In this document: piece after piece, positions 1-8,303 of the stretch | How the letters are laid out: each line of letters begins with the position of its first letter | Numbering within the stretch: position 1 is the stretch's first letter | Virus record (IMG/VR): IMGVR_UViG_3300009702_000050 | Location: 1-38,600 of that record | Origin: a virus | DNA: 38,600 nucleotides | Strand: one strand, 5' to 3' | Program-made: the position numbers and the translations under genes | The notes under the pieces: generated by a model | The model's input: the letters and a program-made list of their open reading frames with translations, nothing else | What the model was told of the DNA's origin: nothing | Database searches by the model: none

Positions 1-1
1 A

Positions 2-1636
2 TTTTCTACTTCAGAAGTTAGTGGAACCGATAAGGATTATACATTTAATCCTTGGTTAGGACAAATTGAACTTACAAATCCTTTAGATTCGAACCAATTA
101 GTTACATCGGGATCTCAATATACCAGAGCTAAAGTAAGAGCTGGAAGTTCTGAATTTTATTCAATTTCATCTGGACAAGTTATCGTTTTAACTATTGATG
201 GCGGATCTTCCCAAACTATTACATTTACTTCAACTGGAATATATAGTGCTGAACAAGCCGCCGCCTTAATTAATAATCAATTAATTGGTGGAATTGCTTA
301 TTCTAGAGAAAGTGGATCAACTAATTATCTTGAAATTTCAACTAATTCTTATGAAGAATCAATTGGAAGTATTCAAATTGATACAGGATTAACAACAGCA
401 TCTTCTTTAAATCTTCCAGGGGGATTAAAAGAAAATCAAAGACCGCATAGAGCATATAGAACAAGTTCAATTGCAGGTCCTTGGGATTTTGTACAAAATG
501 ATAATCTTATTGTCGTTTTAGATAATTCTCCTGCAACTAAGACATTTAATGTAATCATGGATTATGATGGAACTATTACAAGTGGATCTTCTACAACTGT
601 TTTTACAAATTCTTCATTTAATACAGTTTTTACTGAAGATGATATTTTAAATGATTTCTATATATTTTTCAAAACTGGTAATAATACAACAACAGGTGCA
701 GTAATTGATATTAATGATGAGGGTGGAAATATATTCAGATATAGCTTTGATAATTTACCTGCCAATTTAGCAAATTTTGCTATTGGTGATAATGTTGAAT
801 TTATAGGATTTGCTAATGAAGAAAATAATGGTAATTTTCTTATTACAAATGTTAATACAGCAGGAAATGGATATATTGAAGTAACTAATGCTAATGGAAT
901 TGATAATTCATCCGCATCTGGAAATGCAACATTAGGTCAACGTAGACAAATTATGGCTTATAATGGAACATCTGGTCAAATTACTGTAGGAAGTGCATTT
1001 ACTAATACTCCAAGTGCAAGTGAAGAATTTTCAATTTTACCAAGTACTTTAGCAAATCTTGTTAATTACATGAAAAATACAAAAATAACTACATTACCTA
1101 GATTTGCTTATATTGAAGAAGCTGAAAATGATTCTAAACTTCAAATATCATCAAAATTAAATGGTTCTGATGGATATGTCCAAGTAACAGGTGGAACAGC
1201 CAATTTAAAACTTGGTTTTAGTACAACTCAATTTCAAGGATTACAAGGTTATAATTATTATATTGGTCTAATTAAATTAGTTCATAGAATTCTTTATGGA
1301 GACGATCAAAATACAGTTTCTTTTCCCGGAATATTAGCGGCAGGTGTTACAGCTCAAATTTTAGCGCCTACAGTTAAAGAAGTTGAAATTAATGTCAATC
1401 TCACTCTTTCTGAAGGTTCTTCTTTATCCAATGTCGATCAAGAAGTTCGATCAGCAATTACAGGTTATATCAATAATTTAGGTGTCGGTGAAGATGTTAT
1501 CGTTGCTGAATTTTGCGATAGAATTATTGGTATTACAAATGTAAATGATGTTCAAGTTATATTACCTGCTTCAAATATAACAATTGATGATAATGAAATT
1601 GCAAGAACAAGAACTAGTTTAATTACAATAGGTTAA
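2..1636 (+). CDS. Baseplate J-like protein (5'-truncated by window edge)
   Basis: The reading frame is open from base 2 with no stop, so the gene begins left of the window; the ATG at 557 is only an internal methionine. The last ~100 residues carry the pattern of baseplate J / gp47-type proteins: a segment on integration of beta strands (VEINVNLTLSEG), then IN-LGVGEDVIVAEF, an I-GI-NVNDV segment, and a closing NITIDDNEIAR. Such proteins form the wedge of the baseplate that triggers sheath contraction, so the phage is probably a myovirus. The middle is a long Ser/Thr/Asn-rich region of small beta-type repeats, unusual for a compact J protein and probably a set of inserted beta domains. The stop is followed after two bases by the next start, which indicates one structural operon. 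The family call rests on the C-terminus only. Confidence 0.75.
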   Translation, partial: FSTSEVSGTDKDYTFNPWLGQIELTNPLDSNQLVTSGSQYTRAKVRAGSSEFYSISSGQVIVLTIDGGSSQTITFTSTGIYSAEQAAALINNQLIGGIAYSRESGSTNYLEISTNSYEESIGSIQIDTGLTTASSLNLPGGLKENQRPHRAYRTSSIAGPWDFVQNDNLIVVLDNSPATKTFNVIMDYDGTITSGSSTTVFTNSSFNTVFTEDDILNDFYIFFKTGNNTTTGAVIDINDEGGNIFRYSFDNLPANLANFAIGDNVEFIGFANEENNGNFLITNVNTAGNGYIEVTNANGIDNSSASGNATLGQRRQIMAYNGTSGQITVGSAFTNTPSASEEFSILPSTLANLVNYMKNTKITTLPRFAYIEEAENDSKLQISSKLNGSDGYVQVTGGTANLKLGFSTTQFQGLQGYNYYIGLIKLVHRILYGDDQNTVSFPGILAAGVTAQILAPTVKEVEINVNLTLSEGSSLSNVDQEVRSAITGYINNLGVGEDVIVAEFCDRIIGITNVNDVQVILPASNITIDDNEIARTRTSLITIG

Positions 1637-1638
1637 GA

Positions 1639-2952
1639 ATGTCAAAAATAGATCGTTACATTAAAAATGCTCCAAATATTTTTCCTTCTCAAGTGAATTC
1701 GATTGTTCATGCTCTTTTTGAAGCATGGGCCGCAGGTGATAATCAAATACAGATTGATATTGAAAATACTAAAGAACAAATATTCGTTAAAAATGCTGAT
1801 GGAGAATTTTTGGATCGCTTAGCTTCAAGTGTAGGAGTTTCTAGACCTTCTGAAATTGGACTATTAGATGAAGATTTTCAACAACTTATTCCAAATTTAT
1901 CTTTAAAAGCTAAACAAGTACGTCAAATCTTTTATGACACAATGGATGTATTTTGGGGTCCTTTATTTTCAAGAGCCAATATTACGGCTTCTAATTTTGA
2001 ACCTTTTAATATAAGTGCTGGAGATCGTTTTGTTATTTTAGTGGATGGAACTCTTACTCAAGAAACAGTTGCTTTATCGGGAGATATTGCAATTCCCGGT
2101 TCTGCAACTTCTGAAGAAATAACTGCAATTTTAAACCGTCTTCCTAATATTACAGCATCTGTAATTGAAGATCAGATTTCAAATACAAAAACAGTAAATA
2201 TTCGAACCAATACAGCCGGTCCAAGAGGTTCATTAAATATTGATGAATCATTATCTACAATGGTTAGTGCTTCAAAAATTGATTTTAATATAAATGAAGT
2301 GATAATCACAGATTTCAATCAAAGAACTGTAGTTTATGAAATTAGACATAGGGAATTAATTATTGAGATTCCAGCTGTTGTACCAACCTTAAGAAGAACT
2401 TTAAAAGGTTCTCATCATTTTCATGCTGATTCTACATTGGAATCTGCTGTGGCTCCAAATAATGGAATTTGGCAAGGATCATTTTTATTCAGTCCAAGCG
2501 GAAGTGCATTTACTGTTACTTCCAATTCGACTTCACTTCAAGAAATCATTCAAAAATCTGATGTATTAGTTAAAATAACTGTGGATGATGCTTCTAATAT
2601 TCCAAATGAACCTGGATATTTAATTTTTGGTTTTGGAAAGTCTGATGAAGAATTTCCAGTTCCTTATATAAGTAGACCTAATAATAATACAATTTTATTA
2701 GATCCATCTTATATATTTAATACTTCTCATGCAATTAATACTAAAATTAATTATATAAATGATAGAATGGCATTTGAACCAAATGCAAATGGAAGTGATT
2801 TACCGATTTATTTAACTTCACCAGTAGATGCAAGACGAATTGTTCAAGATTTACTTAAAAAATTAAAAGCAGCTGGTATTGTAATTGTATTTAAAGTTTT
2901 GTTACCTGAATATAAATATCTTTGTCATAATCCTTTTGAAATCAGTTCATAG
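1639..2952 (+). CDS. Baseplate/tail protein downstream of J
   Basis: A 437-residue protein starting two bases after the J-like gene, the usual place of the baseplate-to-fibre connector (tail protein I / gp48-like). The N-terminus is alpha-helical and contains DGEFLDRLASSVGVSRP, a phrase common in proteins that follow J in myovirus tail operons. The middle and C-terminal parts are beta-rich. I see no enzymatic motif. The role inferred from position is to link the baseplate wedge to the tail fibres encoded next. The gene ends TAG immediately followed by TAA. The specific family is uncertain; the structural assignment is firmer. Confidence 0.6.
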   Translation: MSKIDRYIKNAPNIFPSQVNSIVHALFEAWAAGDNQIQIDIENTKEQIFVKNADGEFLDRLASSVGVSRPSEIGLLDEDFQQLIPNLSLKAKQVRQIFYDTMDVFWGPLFSRANITASNFEPFNISAGDRFVILVDGTLTQETVALSGDIAIPGSATSEEITAILNRLPNITASVIEDQISNTKTVNIRTNTAGPRGSLNIDESLSTMVSASKIDFNINEVIITDFNQRTVVYEIRHRELIIEIPAVVPTLRRTLKGSHHFHADSTLESAVAPNNGIWQGSFLFSPSGSAFTVTSNSTSLQEIIQKSDVLVKITVDDASNIPNEPGYLIFGFGKSDEEFPVPYISRPNNNTILLDPSYIFNTSHAINTKINYINDRMAFEPNANGSDLPIYLTSPVDARRIVQDLLKKLKAAGIVIVFKVLLPEYKYLCHNPFEISS

Positions 2953-2993
2953 TAAGAATGATAGAATAAGAATAGAAGAGACAGGAGATTAGA

Positions 2994-5900
2994 ATGGCTA
3001 TTTTGTCAAAAGTTAAAATGAATCCGCAGCAACGGCTTGATTTGGAAGATTGGAATGCTGCTTTTGGTGCAATTGAAACAGATTGGAAATTTTGGACCAA
3101 ACAGTTTTTATCAGCTTCTCAATATATCTTAAAAGGATTTCAAATTTCAGGATTAGGCGCGCCTTCTCCTGTTTCAGTTTCATTAACAAATGCGACATTA
3201 ATAAATGCCAATAATTCTAATTGTTTTTCATTCTTTGTTGCTCAAGATGGTGCATCTCCTTTAAGTGTTACTTTACAACCAAATCAAAGAAATTATCTTG
3301 AATTAGTTCTTAGTACTACCGATGATACTCCTCTTACCAGAGCTTTTTGGGACCCTACTGGAAATAGCGGAGATGGAATTGAATTTACTCAAACTGTTGA
3401 TACTATTACAGATTTAAATATTTCAATTGAAGTAAATACTTCCGCATTTACGGGTTCAGCAGATAGAATTCCTTTAGCAATTATTGATACTGATGGATCA
3501 AATAATGTAGTTTTAATTCTAGATAAAAGACCAATGTTCTTTAGATTGGGTCAACCTGGAAATGTTGAAAATGACTTTAATTGGAATAGCCAAACTGAAC
3601 CTTCTGTTGAATTATCATTATCGAGTGTTAGTGGAACGTTTCAAGCTGGTGAAACGTTAAATTTTACAAGTGGAGCATCTGCTATATTATTAAGTGGGAC
3701 TTCCAGTCCTTTACAAACCATTAAATTTTCATCGGATTCATTTGTTATTGGTGATACGGTCACAGGTGCTAATTCAGGGGCGTCTGGAACGCTTTCATTA
3801 GCCTCAGAATCGTTTTCTGGTGCAGACAAAGACATTAGTAACTTTAAAGATATATTAGACGCTATAATGACTGAAATTAAGCGTTTAAAGGGCACTGATT
3901 TTTGGTTTGAAGATGCTTCTCAGTCCATGATTGGCTTATATGACCAATTGAATTCAATTTTAGTTCAAAATACAAGTAATGCCCGTTTTGAATGGAGTGG
4001 AACTGCTTTAAGTATTACTGACGATAATGGATCTCCTAATGATTCAGATGTAGTTGGATTATTAAGTATTTTAGGTTATTCTGGAACATTATCTCTTACT
4101 AGAGAAGATGGAACTGGTAGTTCTAGTTCGATTTCATTATCTGATGGAGAAGTAGTTTATATTGAATTACCTAATTCTGGAAATAGAATTTACTCAGGAG
4201 TAGGCTCTTTATCTACAAATTATAAAGTTATTGCTAAAGATTCATTTATATCAACTGATAGTAATTATTGGCTTGCTTATAGAAGTGGAGCTAAATTATA
4301 TCTTCGTGGTTTAAAAGAATTAGAACCGGGTGAAAATCATCAAATTGGAGATGAAATCTCGACTGAGCTTTTAGATGCTCTTGGATTACCTGAAAATGAT
4401 TCAACTCCAAACTATACTTCAGATATTCGTGGTGCTGCGGGAGAAAGTTTTTTAAATAGAATAAGTACTTTAACTTTAAATCAAGGCGATGAACAAGAAG
4501 ATCGATCAGGATTTTTAAGATCAAATGATCCTATTATTTGGGATGGAAATGATTTAAGTTTTATTTCTAACATTGAATTAAGAATTCCTAATACAAAAAC
4601 AGGAAGTTATGCAACTTATACGGTTTCAACTGCTCAAAGTCCCATATCTTTAACAAATGGAGAAATGGCTTATGTAGAATTAGATAGAACGTCACCAGGC
4701 GCTTTATCAGTATCTTTAGCTACTTCATTGCCTGCTCAAACTCAATCTAATAAAGATATTATTGTTTTATTTCAAAGAATTGATGCACCTGCTGGAAATT
4801 TCTTACATATTCCTTTTCATAAACAAGTTTTAAGACAAGGACAATCGGTATTCTTAGGTGCTTCAGGTTCAGGTGAAGGTGTTAGTAAAGTTGATTTACA
4901 TGATCCTCTCTCAACGACTCTTCCAACAGGGACAAGTGCAACAATTGACAATATTTCAATTATAGATGGAGATTTAGTTCTTTTCTCTAATTTGAGTTCT
5001 GGAAATAATAGAATTTATAAAGCATCTGGAGTAGGATCTTCAATTGTTTGGACTGCTCAATTTTCTTTTGTAAATGGCTTAGATCCTGAAGCAGGCGATT
5101 TAGTTATAGTTCAACGAGGTGACTCATTTGCAATTCAAGTAGGTAAATTTACTGGGACTAATTGGGAATTTAATAAAACTACTCGATATTTCGATGGAGC
5201 AAATTATGTAGAATTTGAATCCATCAAAACAGTTACTTTGACAGATGCAACTGTTGACCAAATTGTATTTTCAACTAATGCAATAAATTCAGATAATTGG
5301 ATGATATTCTGCTCTATTTCACGAGGGACTGATAAAGAAGTTAAAACACTTCATTTAACTCATGATGGAATAAATGCAAGTGTATCTGAAAGTGGTACGA
5401 CTATTACTAACACAGGCGTTGATTTTAGTGCCGATATTAATGCCGGAAATTTAAGACTTCTTTCTACTACAACAAATACTGGAAATAATGCAACTCTTAA
5501 ATTTTTCTATTTTAGATGGAATGATGCTAATGGCGGTTCAGGTGGCGTTCCTAATTATTCAGGTGCAGCATCTACTACAATTACTGCAGCTGGAAGTACA
5601 GGCGATGTTCAATATAAAGATTCAGGTGGTGGATTAGCTGCTAGTTCAGATTTTAAATTTGACAATGCATTAGGTTCAATTATTTTAGGATTGACTGAAA
5701 TTGTTAAATCACAAACGCCTATTACTATTTTAGATAATCAAATAAGTGCAACTCTATATTCTTATAATGCATCAACATACAGTTATGCTATTATTGAGTA
5801 TGGTCTTGAACGAGACGGTGCTTATAGAACTGGCCGAATGATGTTGGCTAATGATGGTACAAATGTTGGATTCAGTGACGATGGAACGCCAGATATTGGT

Positions 5901-6020
5901 TCTGGAGTAGGAGTAACATTTGATGCAATTATTTCAGGGGCGAATGTTTTAATTAGATATTCGACCGATTTAAGAAGTATAAATGGAACATTTAATATTT
6001 TACAAATACGACGATCATAA
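2994..6020 (+). CDS. Large tail fibre/baseplate appendage protein
   Basis: A 1008-residue protein preceded by AGGAG at a good distance from the ATG. Residues 1-60 are helical and Trp-rich (LEDWNAAFGAIETDWKFWT), a likely attachment domain to the baseplate. The body is Ser/Thr/Gly/Asn-rich beta protein. Around residues 205-275 there are two copies of a G-F-GET-SGA type repeat (VSGTFQAGETLNF and FVIGDTVTGANSGASGT), seen in many phage fibre proteins. The last ~105 residues (YAIIEYGLERDG to the end) resemble the C-terminus of the next gene's product, suggesting a shared receptor-facing or trimerisation domain. No collagen-like or enzymatic motif is seen. Receptor specificity cannot be deduced. Confidence 0.6.
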   Translation: MAILSKVKMNPQQRLDLEDWNAAFGAIETDWKFWTKQFLSASQYILKGFQISGLGAPSPVSVSLTNATLINANNSNCFSFFVAQDGASPLSVTLQPNQRNYLELVLSTTDDTPLTRAFWDPTGNSGDGIEFTQTVDTITDLNISIEVNTSAFTGSADRIPLAIIDTDGSNNVVLILDKRPMFFRLGQPGNVENDFNWNSQTEPSVELSLSSVSGTFQAGETLNFTSGASAILLSGTSSPLQTIKFSSDSFVIGDTVTGANSGASGTLSLASESFSGADKDISNFKDILDAIMTEIKRLKGTDFWFEDASQSMIGLYDQLNSILVQNTSNARFEWSGTALSITDDNGSPNDSDVVGLLSILGYSGTLSLTREDGTGSSSSISLSDGEVVYIELPNSGNRIYSGVGSLSTNYKVIAKDSFISTDSNYWLAYRSGAKLYLRGLKELEPGENHQIGDEISTELLDALGLPENDSTPNYTSDIRGAAGESFLNRISTLTLNQGDEQEDRSGFLRSNDPIIWDGNDLSFISNIELRIPNTKTGSYATYTVSTAQSPISLTNGEMAYVELDRTSPGALSVSLATSLPAQTQSNKDIIVLFQRIDAPAGNFLHIPFHKQVLRQGQSVFLGASGSGEGVSKVDLHDPLSTTLPTGTSATIDNISIIDGDLVLFSNLSSGNNRIYKASGVGSSIVWTAQFSFVNGLDPEAGDLVIVQRGDSFAIQVGKFTGTNWEFNKTTRYFDGANYVEFESIKTVTLTDATVDQIVFSTNAINSDNWMIFCSISRGTDKEVKTLHLTHDGINASVSESGTTITNTGVDFSADINAGNLRLLSTTTNTGNNATLKFFYFRWNDANGGSGGVPNYSGAASTTITAAGSTGDVQYKDSGGGLAASSDFKFDNALGSIILGLTEIVKSQTPITILDNQISATLYSYNASTYSYAIIEYGLERDGAYRTGRMMLANDGTNVGFSDDGTPDIGSGVGVTFDAIISGANVLIRYSTDLRSINGTFNILQIRRS

Positions 6021-6031
6021 GGAGAAAAAAT

Positions 6032-8053
6032 ATGGCAAATAAAGGTACAATGAAAATTAATGGCGCATTACAATTAGGACGTCTATCAGCAGATCCATCA
6101 AGCCCTTTAGCCGGTTTAATTTATTACAATCAAACTGCTGGAGAATTCCGACTTTATAATGGTTCTGGTTTTGTTCAAGCTGTTGACTTTTCACAATTAG
6201 GTAATACAACTAATTCAGCTAATGGTGCTTCAAGTGTAGGAACTGATTCTACATTTTCTTGGGTAAATATTTCACCAGCTTCTAATAATGTTGAATCTGT
6301 ATTAGAATCAATTGATTCTGCTTTATCTAATGCAGGTGCAACTAGTTTTGATGAAGCTAATTTTGAAATTTTTAAAACAGGAGCTTCTGCAAATAAACTT
6401 ACTTTTGATTTAAGTGCTTTATCTGCAGCTAGAGCAATAACAATGCCTAATACGGCAATTAATCTTGGTGATATTGCGACTAATGCAAGTGGCGTTTCAA
6501 CTAATGCAAGTAGCATTTCAACTAATTCTGGGAATATTTCAACTAATTCTACAAGTATTGGACATTTGGTTACTCTTTCTGGAGTTGCTTCTAATTCTGA
6601 TGATCTTGGAACTTTTACAGGAACCACAATTACTGATAATGATACAGTCAAACAAGCTCTTCAAGAATTAGAAACGGCAGTTGAAGGAACTGCAGCATCT
6701 GCTGATGTTAGTGATTTAATCACTTTATCGGGTGTTGCTGCTAATTCTACGAATTTAGGTATTTTTACAGGGAGTACAATTGCAGATAATTCAACAGTTA
6801 AAGTTGCATTGCAATCGCTTGAAACTGAAGTTGAATTGAAATCAAATACTGCTGATTTATCAAGTACTTCAAATGCAAAAGGTGCAAGTTTAATTGGAAT
6901 TGAAGATTCTGGTGCACTCTTTACAGCAACTGATACGGAAGCCGCTTTAGCAGAAGTTAAAGGTGTTGCAGATGCAGCTATTCCTTCTTCTGAAAAAGGC
7001 TCAAATAGTGGGGTTGCTACTCTAGATACAGGTGGAAAAGTACCGGCATCTCAACTTCCAAATTCAATAATGGATTACCTTGGAACTTGGACAGCTTCAA
7101 CCAATACACCTTCTCTTGCAGATGGTACAGGAAGTGCTGGAGATGTATATGTATCAAGTGATTCAGGAAGTGTTAATTTCGGTTCTGGAAGTATTAGTTT
7201 TGCTGCAGGTGACTGGGTTATTTATAGTGGAAGTGTTTGGCAAAAATCAGTTAATTCTAATGCTGTAGCTTCTGTTAATGGATTAACCGGCGCTGTTGTA
7301 TTAGATACTGGAGATTTTTCTGAAAATGGAAATCTATTCTTTACAGATGAAAGAGCCCAAGATGCTATTGGTTTAATGGCTACTGATAGTTCAAAGGTAT
7401 CTTTAACTTATGTAGACGCTACACCTTCTTTAACAGCTGATATTGTTGCAGCATCTTTAGTAAATGCAGATATTTCAGCTTCAGCAGCAATTGCTTACTC
7501 TAAATTAGATCTAACAGGGAATATTTTAAATGCGGATATTTCAGCTTCAGCTGCTATCGCTTATTCTAAACTTGATCTTTCTAATAGTATTGTTAATACT
7601 GATATCAATTCTTCTGCAGCTATTGCGGGATCTAAAATCTCTCCTGATTTTGGTTCTCAAGATATTCAAACTAGTGGCTCTTTACTTTTAGGTACTGGGT
7701 CTAATGTTATAGAACGAAATTATCTACACAATGAAACTTTGACTGCAAGTTCTACTAGTCAAGCACTCGCTGCATTGACTTTTGACTCTCAAACTTATAA
7801 GACTGTAATTATTCACTATTCGATTGAAGATAGTTCTTCTAAAGATCGAAGAGGTGGAACTATGCTTATTAATTTAGATGAAGATAATGGAGTTAGTCCA
7901 ACAGCTGAAGATCTAGTTGAATTTAGTGGTGAAACTGGTGATGTTGGAGTTACTTGGGATTTGAATCTAAGTGGCACAAGTATGCAAGTTCGATATACTA
8001 CAACTGCAAATAATAAAACAATGAATGCCGAAGTAGTTAAAATACTCGCATAA
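6032..8053 (+). CDS. Tail fibre protein with internal repeats
   Basis: A 673-residue protein with a strong AAGGAG site before its ATG. Residues 1-50 (PSSPLAGLIYYNQTAGEFRLYNG) are a short adaptor module also found at the start of the 8304 gene product. The shaft contains several ~45-residue units of the form ITLSGVA-NS-LG-FTGSTI-DN-TV-AL--LE, a DTGGKVPASQLPN segment, and NGLTGAVVLDTGD-F-ENGNLFFTDERAQ, all familiar from tail fibres. Three ~22-residue units with the core SAAIAYSKLDL follow at residues 477-540. The C-terminal ~110 residues match the end of the 2994 gene product (IIHYSIEDSSSKDRRGGTM compared with IIEYGLERDGAYRTGRMM). It is a structural protein of the host-recognition apparatus; no enzymatic domain is seen. 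Confidence 0.65.
   Translation: MANKGTMKINGALQLGRLSADPSSPLAGLIYYNQTAGEFRLYNGSGFVQAVDFSQLGNTTNSANGASSVGTDSTFSWVNISPASNNVESVLESIDSALSNAGATSFDEANFEIFKTGASANKLTFDLSALSAARAITMPNTAINLGDIATNASGVSTNASSISTNSGNISTNSTSIGHLVTLSGVASNSDDLGTFTGTTITDNDTVKQALQELETAVEGTAASADVSDLITLSGVAANSTNLGIFTGSTIADNSTVKVALQSLETEVELKSNTADLSSTSNAKGASLIGIEDSGALFTATDTEAALAEVKGVADAAIPSSEKGSNSGVATLDTGGKVPASQLPNSIMDYLGTWTASTNTPSLADGTGSAGDVYVSSDSGSVNFGSGSISFAAGDWVIYSGSVWQKSVNSNAVASVNGLTGAVVLDTGDFSENGNLFFTDERAQDAIGLMATDSSKVSLTYVDATPSLTADIVAASLVNADISASAAIAYSKLDLTGNILNADISASAAIAYSKLDLSNSIVNTDINSSAAIAGSKISPDFGSQDIQTSGSLLLGTGSNVIERNYLHNETLTASSTSQALAALTFDSQTYKTVIIHYSIEDSSSKDRRGGTMLINLDEDNGVSPTAEDLVEFSGETGDVGVTWDLNLSGTSMQVRYTTTANNKTMNAEVVKILA
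7460..7651 (+). repeat. Three ~66-base coding repeats in fibre gene
   Basis: Units begin at 7460, 7526 and 7592 and encode the core SAAIAYSKLDL twice and the diverged SSAAIAGSKIS once. The first two are nearly identical in protein but differ at many third positions, so they are an old duplication under protein-level selection. Such units typically build the repetitive fibre shaft and can expand or contract by recombination. Confidence 0.7.
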
Positions 8054-8071
8054 TTAAAATATATGGTAGTT

Positions 8072-8104
8072 CGGGGATCTATCTTGACAAAATCCCCGTT
8101 TTTT
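8072..8104 (+). terminator. Rho-independent terminator after fibre gene
   Basis: A perfect 7-bp stem CGGGGAT (8072-8078) / ATCCCCG (8092-8098), loop 13 bases, followed directly by six T (8099-8104). It lies 18 bases after the stop of the 6032-8053 gene and should end the upstream baseplate/fibre transcript. Confidence 0.85.
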
Positions 8105-8112
8105 GTTATCTT
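8084..8112 (+). promoter_or_regulatory. Candidate promoter nested in terminator loop
   Basis: A perfect -35 box TTGACA (8084-8089) sits in the loop of the terminator. A -10-like TATCTT (8107-8112, four of six matches) follows 17 bases later. If used, it restarts transcription just after the terminator, for the small ORF at 8136 and the fibre gene at 8304. The -10 box is mediocre. Confidence 0.45.
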
Positions 8113-8135
8113 ATGGATGTTAGGAAGTAAGTATA

Positions 8136-8255
8136 ATGCTAGAAGACTTTTTTATTCTAAAAAATAGTTTAACTTTCACTTTACCGTCTTCTAATTCAAA
8201 TTCAGTTCTAAATGAATCATTTTATTATAATTTGACAATAAATAAGCTAATATAA
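8136..8255 (+). CDS. Small ORF of unknown function (39 aa)
   Basis: A 39-codon ORF preceded by AGGAAG (8122-8127) with an eight-base gap to its ATG, a proper ribosome-binding site. It lies just downstream of the candidate promoter in the gap between two fibre genes. The product (begins MLEDFFILKNSLTF) has no recognisable motif or membrane segment. It could be a real small early protein or a chance ORF; the well-placed ribosome site is the only support. Confidence 0.35.
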   Translation: MLEDFFILKNSLTFTLPSSNSNSVLNESFYYNLTINKLI

Positions 8256-8264
8256 TGATAAAAT
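8232..8264 (+). promoter_or_regulatory. Candidate promoter for the 8304 fibre gene
   Basis: A perfect TTGACA lies at 8232-8237. The following AT-rich stretch offers GATAAA (8257-8262, 19-base spacer) or TAAAAT (8259-8264, 21-base spacer) as a -10, neither ideal. It lies about 40 bases before the fibre gene, which follows a terminator and so needs its own promoter. Confidence 0.35.
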
Positions 8265-8303
8265 AAGCTAACCTTCAATGAAAGTGACTTGTAAGGAGTA
8301 AAA

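Noticed and set aside
557-1636. Independent gene starting at ATG 557
   Set aside because: The frame is open without a stop back to base 2 and the upstream translation is coherent, so this ATG is internal to a truncated gene.
6175-6651. Minus-strand ORF of 158 codons in the fibre gene
   Set aside because: It is antisense to a well-supported fibre gene with repeats; the product is a Val/Ala/Glu/Leu-rich mirror of those repeats without a ribosome site.
6465-7268. Short plus-strand ORFs rich in Leu/Gln in the fibre gene
   Set aside because: Out-of-frame readings of repetitive fibre codons with no ribosome sites.
7460-7651. Repeats as a mobile or CRISPR-like element
   Set aside because: They are in frame with the fibre gene and differ mostly at third codon positions, so they are protein repeats.
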